In this document: positions 32,271 through 37,150 of the stretch, one piece after another | Layout of the letters: each line of letters starts with the position of its first letter | Numbering within the stretch: position 1 is the first letter of the stretch | Source of the DNA: JBOHTO01 sp050733695 | Lineage (GTDB): Bacteria; Gemmatimonadota; Gemmatimonadetes; Gemmatimonadales; Gemmatimonadaceae | Length of the DNA: 37,150 nt | Reading direction: 5' to 3' | Assembly: GCA_050733695.1 (NCBI GenBank) | Contig: JBOHTO010000003.1 | Coordinates: 1 to 37,150, forward strand | Notes under the pieces: generated by a model | What the model was told of the DNA's origin: nothing | The model's input: only the letters and a program-made list of their open reading frames with translations | Database searches by the model: none | Made by a program: the position numbers and the translations under genes

Positions 32271-33743
32271 ATGGCGACCGCGACGACCACGGAGCCGCTT
32301 CCACGCCCGGACGACAGGGCGGGGGAGGGTGGACGCCGCCGCCCGAATATCGCGTCGGCGGAGATCCAGCTTCCCGCCGTCCTCGATTACGAGCAGGTCG
32401 ACCGCGAGATAACGGGCACGCTGCATCCGACCGTCGCCTGGTTCGGTGGCCTCGCCGTCGCGATCGGCTGTCTTCTCATCGGCGCCATCGCGTGGACCTA
32501 CCAGATCTACATGGGACTCGGCGTCGCGGGCTACAACCCGCCCGTCATGTGGGGCGTCTACATCGTCACGTTCGTCTTCTGGGTCGGCATCGGACACGCC
32601 GGGACGCTCATCTCGGCGATCCTGTATCTCTTCCGGGCCGGCTTCCGCACGACGATCTACCGCGCTGCCGAGGCGATGACGGTCTTTGCGGTCATGACGG
32701 CCGGCCTCTTTCCGATCCTGCACCTCGGTCGCCCGTGGAAGTTCTTCTGGCTCATACCGTATCCCCACTGGCGGCTCATCTGGCCGCAGTTCAAGAGCCC
32801 GCTGGTATGGGACGTGTTCGCCATTCTCACGTACCTGACGGTGTCGAGCACGTTCCTCTACATCGGGCTCATCCCCGACATAGCGGTGCTGAGGGATCGT
32901 GAGAAGAACCCGGTCCGCCGGCGCATCTTCGCCGTCCTCTCGTTCGGATGGCGCAACACGGACCGTGAATGGCGGCACTTCGCGCGCGCCTATCTCTTCC
33001 TGGCCGCGTTCTCGACACCGCTCGTGCTCTCGGTGCATTCGGTCGTCTCGTTCGATTTTGCGATGGCGCTCGTGCCGGGGTGGCACACGACGATCTTCCC
33101 GCCCTACTTCGTGGCGGGCGCGATCTTCTCCGGGATCGGAATGGTCTTCAGCATCCTCATCCCGCTGCGCCGCTGGTTCGGTCTCAGGCACTACGTGACG
33201 CTCAACCACCTCGACGCCGCGGCCAAGCTCTGCCTCTTCACATCCATGGTCGTTGGCGCTGCGTACATCAGCGAGTTCTTCATCGCATGGTACAGCGGCC
33301 TCGAGGTGGAGCAGAACTATTTCTGGAATCGCGTCTTCGGGCAGTGGTGGTGGGCCGCGTGGATCATGCTGCTGTGCAACGTGGTGCTCCCGCTCTCACT
33401 CTTCTCGCAGAAGCTGAGACGCAACACCATCTGGCTGTTCATTCTGTCGCTGTTCATCAATCTCGGGATGTGGTTCGAGCGGTTCGTGATCGTCGTGCCG
33501 GGTCTCTCGCACGAATACAATCCGTTCCAGTGGACGACGTACGCGCCCACTTACATCGACTACTCCATCCTCATCGGAAGCTTCGGCTGGTTCTTCATGT
33601 GGTTCCTGCTGTTCGTGAAGCAGCTTCCGATCATTGCCATCTCGGAGGTCAAGGAGATCGTGCCGCCGCGGCTCAAGCACGGCCACGGCCCACCCGAGCC
33701 GCCGGACGAGTACGAACCGGAAACCCCCGGAGCGCACGACTGA
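32271..33743 (+). CDS. actC: Alternative complex III membrane subunit ActC (NrfD/PsrC-like)
   Basis: The 490-residue integral membrane protein begins with a soluble 55-residue segment, then about ten transmembrane helices. Family sequences seen are DREITGTLHPTVAWFGGL, HAGTLISAILYLFRAGFR, LFPILHLGRPWKFFWLIPYP and HSVVSFDFAMALVPGWHTT. In characterised complexes ActC holds the menaquinol oxidation site close to ActB. The ATG follows actB by three bases. The stop overlaps actD as TGATG. The C-terminal tail is hydrophilic and Pro/Glu-rich. Confidence 0.95.
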   Translation: MATATTTEPLPRPDDRAGEGGRRRPNIASAEIQLPAVLDYEQVDREITGTLHPTVAWFGGLAVAIGCLLIGAIAWTYQIYMGLGVAGYNPPVMWGVYIVTFVFWVGIGHAGTLISAILYLFRAGFRTTIYRAAEAMTVFAVMTAGLFPILHLGRPWKFFWLIPYPHWRLIWPQFKSPLVWDVFAILTYLTVSSTFLYIGLIPDIAVLRDREKNPVRRRIFAVLSFGWRNTDREWRHFARAYLFLAAFSTPLVLSVHSVVSFDFAMALVPGWHTTIFPPYFVAGAIFSGIGMVFSILIPLRRWFGLRHYVTLNHLDAAAKLCLFTSMVVGAAYISEFFIAWYSGLEVEQNYFWNRVFGQWWWAAWIMLLCNVVLPLSLFSQKLRRNTIWLFILSLFINLGMWFERFVIVVPGLSHEYNPFQWTTYAPTYIDYSILIGSFGWFFMWFLLFVKQLPIIAISEVKEIVPPRLKHGHGPPEPPDEYEPETPGAHD

Positions 33744-34243
33744 TGCAGGGCATGCTTGGCGTCTTTCGCGAGCTCGACTCTGCGGTCGAGGCGATTCACG
33801 ACCTGAAGGGCCGGAAATTCCGCGACTTCACGATCTTCTCGCCCACGCCGCGGCATGAGCTGGAGCACGTTATCGACGCACCGCCGAGCATCGTCCGCGT
33901 CTACACGCTGATCGCCGGTCTGGCCGGTGTCACCTTCGGCTACTGGATCGCGATCTGGATATCGGATTACTGGCCGCTGGTCGTCGGCGGGAAGCCGGTG
34001 GCGTCGTGGGTTCCGTACACGATCATCGGGTTCGAAGTGATGGTGCTCGTGGGCGCGCTCGCAACCGTCGCGGGACTGTTCGTTCACGCGCGCGTTCCTC
34101 GCATAACCTCGAAGGTGGGCTACGATCCGCGCTTCAGCAGCGGCGCATTCGGAGTATACGTTGCCTGCGCGCCGGAGCGGATCGCGGAAGCCCGGGACGC
34201 GCTGCAGAGGCATGGGGCGGTGGAGGTGCGCGGTGAGCATTGA
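33743..34243 (+). CDS. actD: Alternative complex III subunit ActD (DUF3341)
   Basis: A 166-residue protein whose ATG overlaps the actC stop by one base; the long frame to the left is a shadow of actC. It has a small soluble domain (GVFRELDSAVEAIHDLKGRKFRDFTIFSPTP, about 5-40), two transmembrane helices (about 52-75 and 93-117), and a C-terminal FVACA-like ending here seen as GVYVACAPERIAEARDAL. This layout is that of DUF3341/ActD, a structural subunit next to ActC and ActF. The last 11 bases overlap actE. Confidence 0.93.
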   Translation: MQGMLGVFRELDSAVEAIHDLKGRKFRDFTIFSPTPRHELEHVIDAPPSIVRVYTLIAGLAGVTFGYWIAIWISDYWPLVVGGKPVASWVPYTIIGFEVMVLVGALATVAGLFVHARVPRITSKVGYDPRFSSGAFGVYVACAPERIAEARDALQRHGAVEVRGEH

Positions 34244-35000
34244 GCGCACCCTCGGGGCAGCCGTGGCGGGCTGCATGCTCCTGCTCGGTGGCTGCGCCTG
34301 GTTCACCGACTTCAAGGAACAGCCGGACATCGACCCCTGGGAGGTCGCGGTTGTGGACTCATCGGTGGTCGATCTCGACACGATGGTTCCGCGCGGGAAT
34401 CCGCCGTTCTCCGTGCCGATCACCGGTGCCGCCGTACCGGGCTACGCGGTCTCGTATCGCCCGCTGCCCGGCGTGATCGACTCGATGTCATCGCTCGCGA
34501 ACCCGACTCCTGTGACGGAGGCGTCGTTGCTCAACGGGCGGAAGTATTACCAGATCAACTGCGCCGTCTGCCACGGGATGGGCGGTGCCGGAGACGGCCC
34601 TGTCGCGAGCTACGGACTCGGGATCAGCCTGCTGACACCGGCCGCCCGCGGCTACACCGACGGCTATCTCTTCGGCATGATTCGCAACGGGCGCGGGCTG
34701 ATGCCAACCTACAACAGGGTCGAGGAGATGGATCGCTGGGATGTCGTCAACTACATTCGGGCGTTGCAGGGGTCGACGCCCTTCACCGCGGACACGTCGC
34801 TGCTCGCGCGCCCGGGCGAGACAGGCGACAGGGTACCGGGCCATACCGAGACTGCTCCCACGCGTCCCGCGCCGTATGCGCATCCGGGACGCAGGGCAGC
34901 GATGCCGGACCTGCTCCCCGCGGCAGTGCGCGTGCCGGTCGACAGTGGACCGCGTGCCGACACGACGGCACCACAGGGTGGAGGAGACGAGACGCCGTGA
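34233..35000 (+). CDS. actE: Alternative complex III monohaem cytochrome c lipoprotein ActE
   Basis: The GTG at 34233 (inside actD) gives 255 residues with a lipoprotein signal: TLGAAVAGCMLLLGGCAW, the likely modified Cys being in LGGC. The haem c site is Cys110-Ala-Val-Cys113-His114 (NCAVCHGMGGAGDGP) with axial Met157 in GLMPTYNR. ActE docks on ActA/ActB and carries electrons to the terminal oxidase or a soluble cytochrome. The C-terminal 70 residues are Pro/Ala/Thr-rich and probably disordered. The stop overlaps actF (GTGA). Confidence 0.93.
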   Translation: MSIERTLGAAVAGCMLLLGGCAWFTDFKEQPDIDPWEVAVVDSSVVDLDTMVPRGNPPFSVPITGAAVPGYAVSYRPLPGVIDSMSSLANPTPVTEASLLNGRKYYQINCAVCHGMGGAGDGPVASYGLGISLLTPAARGYTDGYLFGMIRNGRGLMPTYNRVEEMDRWDVVNYIRALQGSTPFTADTSLLARPGETGDRVPGHTETAPTRPAPYAHPGRRAAMPDLLPAAVRVPVDSGPRADTTAPQGGGDETP

Positions 35001-36322
35001 CGATGCACGCCACGCACGTCCCGACGCGTGCCGAGGTGCTGGCGACGATCGGCAAGCCGATGCCGCGCGTCATCTTCCTCGCGTCTGCCGTGCTCGCCGT
35101 GATCGGCGGCATCGCGTTCATCGCAGGGGTGATCCTTGGCGAACCGCGCGTGTGGGATGCCATGCTCTTCAACTGGCTTTTCTTCGCATCGCTCTCGTCT
35201 GCGGGGGTGGCGTTCGTCGCGGTGCAGCGGATCACGTCCGCGCGCTGGTCCCGCGCGGTGATCCGCTTCATGGAAGGCTACGTGGCCTTCCTGCCGGTCG
35301 CATTCCTGCTGCTCGCGTTGATGCTGCTCGTGGGGCGGGACGCGATCTTCCCGTGGACGCACATCGATCCGCCGCACCCGGAGAAGGAGCTCTACCTCGG
35401 CGCGACGTTCTTCACCATCCGCGTGCTCGTCACGTTTGCCGCGATCACCGTGCTGAGCCTCTGGTACATCCACACGTCGGTTCGCCTGGACGTGGGGGTC
35501 GTTCCGGAGGGCGGCGCGAAGTGGGCGCGGGGAATCCGGGAGCGCATGCGGCGCGGCTTCCGCGAGGAGAGGCGCGAGATATTCTCGACGCATTCGCGAC
35601 AGGGCTGGCTGGCGGTCGTCCTCGTACTGGTCTTCGCCTACGGGTGGATGATCCTGTCCACCGACCTGTCGATGACGCTCGACCTCCACTTCTTCAGCAC
35701 GCTGTACGGGTGGTGGTTCTTCATGGGCGCGTGGCTGGTGGCGGTGATGCTCTTCGCGCTCCTGCTCATGTGGTGGCGCAGGCACCTGGGTGCACACAAT
35801 CTCGTTCTCGAAAAGCACTTCCACGACGTTGGCAAGCTCGGCTTCGCCTTCACTGCGTTCTGGGGCTATCTCACCTTCGGCCAGTACCTGATCATCTGGT
35901 ACGCTAATCTCGCCGAGGAAACGCACTGGATGTATCTGAGGTTGATCGATCCCTGGAAGTGGCTAACGATGGCGGTCGTCTTCCTTGTCTTCGTGATACC
36001 GTTCTTCGGACTGCTGTCGAAGACCGCCAAGGTCTACTTCCCGACGATGGCGCTGTTCGCGGTGATGAGCATAGTCGGGATCTGGCTGCTGCGGTACATC
36101 GAGGTGTATCCGTCGCTGCACCATCAATCGGGGAGCGTCCCCTTCGGGTTGTGGGAGATCGCCGTCACGCTGCTCTACGTCGGCCTGTGGGGGATGTGCT
36201 ACTGGGCGTTCATGAACGCCTTCCCGCAGATGCGTGTTACGCTGATGACATCGCCCTTCCGCGACCAGGTGCAGGTGGCATACGACCCGGAGACTATGGA
36301 GCCGCTGCCGGCGCACGAGTGA
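34997..36322 (+). CDS. actF: Alternative complex III membrane subunit ActF (NrfD-like)
   Basis: The GTG at 34997 is favoured over an ATG at 35003 because GGAGGAGA lies about 11 bases upstream and the start overlaps the actE stop. The 441-residue protein has about ten transmembrane helices and family sequences such as NWLFFASLSSAGVAFVAVQRIT, YLGATFFTIRVLV, WMILSTDLSMTL, GYLTFGQYLIIWYANLAEE and HHQSGSVPFGLWEIAVT. ActF is the second NrfD-like subunit of the complex and is thought to form part of a proton pathway. No cytochrome oxidase gene follows; the next feature is tRNA-Ala. Confidence 0.94.
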   Translation: MTMHATHVPTRAEVLATIGKPMPRVIFLASAVLAVIGGIAFIAGVILGEPRVWDAMLFNWLFFASLSSAGVAFVAVQRITSARWSRAVIRFMEGYVAFLPVAFLLLALMLLVGRDAIFPWTHIDPPHPEKELYLGATFFTIRVLVTFAAITVLSLWYIHTSVRLDVGVVPEGGAKWARGIRERMRRGFREERREIFSTHSRQGWLAVVLVLVFAYGWMILSTDLSMTLDLHFFSTLYGWWFFMGAWLVAVMLFALLLMWWRRHLGAHNLVLEKHFHDVGKLGFAFTAFWGYLTFGQYLIIWYANLAEETHWMYLRLIDPWKWLTMAVVFLVFVIPFFGLLSKTAKVYFPTMALFAVMSIVGIWLLRYIEVYPSLHHQSGSVPFGLWEIAVTLLYVGLWGMCYWAFMNAFPQMRVTLMTSPFRDQVQVAYDPETMEPLPAHE

Positions 36323-36341
36323 TGGCGTGCGGAGCGTCGGC

Positions 36342-36370
36342 GCGACATCGGGTGGGCGTCCCCTTATATT
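36342..36370 (+). promoter_or_regulatory. Putative tRNA-Ala promoter
   Basis: GCGACA (36342-36347) and TATATT (36365-36370) are separated by 17 bases, placed 16 bases before the tRNA 5' end. The -10 is good and the -35 shares four of six bases with TTGACA. Confidence 0.6.
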
Positions 36371-36386
36371 TCTGTCGCCACACAGC

Positions 36387-36459
36387 GGGGCGGTAGCTCA
36401 GTTGGGAGAGCACCTGCTTTGCAAGCAGGGGGTCGTGGGTTCGATTCCCATCCGCTCCA
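36387..36459 (+). tRNA. tRNA-Ala (anticodon TGC)
   Basis: The 73-base sequence folds into a cloverleaf: acceptor GGGGCGG/CCGCTCC with the G3-U70 wobble pair that identifies alanine tRNAs, a D arm with TAGCTCAGTTGGGAGAGCA, anticodon stem CCTGC/GCAGG around TTTGCAA (anticodon TGC at 36420-36422) and T arm with GGGTTCGATTCCC. The 3' CCA is not encoded. It is read toward the convergent recombinase gene and is therefore a likely integration site. Confidence 0.97.
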
Positions 36460-36524
36460 TCGCCGTAAGTTGAAGTCCCTCAGTCGATTACGCCGGTGGT
36501 CTCTCCGCATCACTGGCACCAGGC

Positions 36525-36545
36525 TGCTACGTTTTTGCTACGTTT
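36525..36545 (+). repeat. Direct repeat between tRNA-Ala and recombinase
   Basis: TGCTACGTTT occurs at 36525-36534 and again at 36536-36545, an 11-base period. Tandem short sites like this between an attachment site and an integrase can be arm-type binding sites; that role is inferred only from position. Confidence 0.6.
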
Positions 36546-36567
36546 CGGACCGGAAACCCGGCGGATT

Positions 36568-37150
36568 CTAGCTCGCAGCCGCCTTCACGGCCAGCTTCCC
36601 GGCCGCCGCCACGGTCGCCGCCACGGTCGCCGTCACGGTCGCCGTCACAGTCGCCGGCACAGTCGCCGGACCCTTCGCGTCCCGGAGCTTCCGCGGCTCC
36701 GTCACGACCGCGAGGATGGTTTCGTCGTCGGCATGGGTGTAGGCCGTCTGTAGACAGCGGAGATCGCGCCACCCGCCGGCCGCAGCAACGTCCTGAGCTG
36801 GCAGGTGCTTCCGCTCCGTCGCCCACGCACGCCGGTACGCGTGGAAGTCCGAGCCCTCCAGCGGCAGAAGTCCGGCCTTCTTCTCGGCACGCCCCAGGAG
36901 CGTTCGAGCGTGAAAGCGTGACCATGGCTTCGGCCGATCGGTCGCACGCGCGACCGGGGCGGGGAAAAGCGGCATGTCGCCCACGCACGGATTCAACTCG
37001 AAGATGCGGTCGATCGCGGAGCGACCCGCCGCGGACAGCGGCACCCACTGCTCGACGCCTTCCTTGTCGCACTCGCCGCGCTTGCGGAGCCGTCCGAACG
37101 GCGCCACCGCGGCAGCCTGCCGATCCGCGTCGCTCGCGCGGAGCTGGCAG
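36568..37150 (-). CDS. Tyrosine recombinase/integrase, C-terminal part
   Basis: The frame is open to the right edge, so the N-terminal part (arm and core binding, first catalytic Arg) lies outside; the GTG at 37107 is internal. The visible part has the integrase strand KEGVEQWVPLS, then the catalytic HxxR (FHAYRRAW), a Trp in GGWRD at the usual His/Trp position and the nucleophile Tyr in TAYTHAD. The product ends in a low-complexity tail of A/T/V/P residues encoded by a 12-base repeat. It is transcribed toward tRNA-Ala and stops 108 bases from its 3' end, the usual layout of an element integrated in a tRNA gene. Confidence 0.88.
   Translation of the reverse strand, partial: CQLRASDADRQAAAVAPFGRLRKRGECDKEGVEQWVPLSAAGRSAIDRIFELNPCVGDMPLFPAPVARATDRPKPWSRFHARTLLGRAEKKAGLLPLEGSDFHAYRRAWATERKHLPAQDVAAAGGWRDLRCLQTAYTHADDETILAVVTEPRKLRDAKGPATVPATVTATVTATVAATVAAAGKLAVKAAAS
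36611..36670 (-). repeat. 12-base minisatellite in the recombinase tail
   Basis: Five 12-base units start at 36611, 36623, 36635, 36647 and 36659 (plus-strand consensus ACGGTCGCCGTC). On the minus strand they encode ATVT/ATVA/ATVP units. The period is four codons, so changes in copy number preserve the frame. Confidence 0.9.

Noticed and set aside
30087..33209. 1040-codon minus-strand open frame opposite actB/actC
   Set aside because: It mirrors the codon pattern of the plus-strand act genes, is rich in Arg/Glu/His/Asp and has no recognisable domain; it is an antisense shadow.
36496..36753. Plus-strand His/Arg-rich small protein opposite the recombinase
   Set aside because: Its RRHGRRHG-type repeats are only the reverse reading of the recombinase-tail minisatellite.

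Overview
The window is about 37 kb of high-GC bacterial DNA, almost entirely coding. It most resembles Gemmatimonadota: it has an ADOP-type split permease, a short RpoD-like sigma factor, a complete alternative complex III (act) operon and many genes joined by ATGA, GTGA or TGATG overlaps. The phylum is an inference from gene content, not a phylogenetic result.

Layout from left to right. (1) 1-2542: the 3' part of a MacB/FtsX-type permease, a TonB-C-domain protein and a 670-base stretch with no convincing gene but short direct repeats. (2) 2543-6487: a small membrane protein, an aldehyde dehydrogenase, signal peptidase I and an RpoD-like sigma factor. (3) 6488-8338: a cyclic-di-GMP-I (GEMM-I) riboswitch with a Shine-Dalgarno-masking hairpin, the secreted two-repeat pilin-like protein it should control, a strong hairpin terminator, and yajQ, whose family includes c-di-GMP binders. 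(4) 8386-18143: seven plus-strand genes that overlap or nearly touch: rimO, hemL, an outer-membrane barrel with a G10 tract, a Gfo/Idh/MocA-like protein lacking usual catalytic residues, lnt, hyuA and hyuB. (5) 18187-20114 (minus): two peptide-type ABC permeases, divergent from (6) 20122-28412 (plus): a peptide-binding lipoprotein, a heparinase II/III-like protein, a TrmJ-type RNA methyltransferase, a class-III aminotransferase and two tandem amidohydrolase-fold proteins, the second without metal ligands. (7) 28491-36322: a perfect Rex-type operator followed by actABCDEF, encoding the quinol-oxidising alternative complex III. (8) 36342-37150: promoter and tRNA-Ala(TGC), followed by a convergent partial tyrosine recombinase, probably the edge of an integrated element that continues to the right.

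How the genes may work together. Regions 4-6 hold an uptake system (binding protein and two permeases, no ATPase), an ATP-dependent hydantoinase/oxoprolinase pair, an aminotransferase, amidohydrolases and a polysaccharide-lyase-like protein. This looks like a scavenging locus for an amide-, amino-sugar- or peptide-like compound, but the substrate cannot be read from sequence. Region 7 is a respiratory module whose operator suggests control by the NADH/NAD+ ratio. Region 3 is a c-di-GMP-responsive surface module.

The strongest leads are the Rex operator before act, the c-di-GMP riboswitch controlling an orphan tandem pilin-like protein, a dRS3-like palindrome translated inside hyuB, the G10 tract in the barrel signal peptide, and the metal-ligand-less amidohydrolase paralogue.
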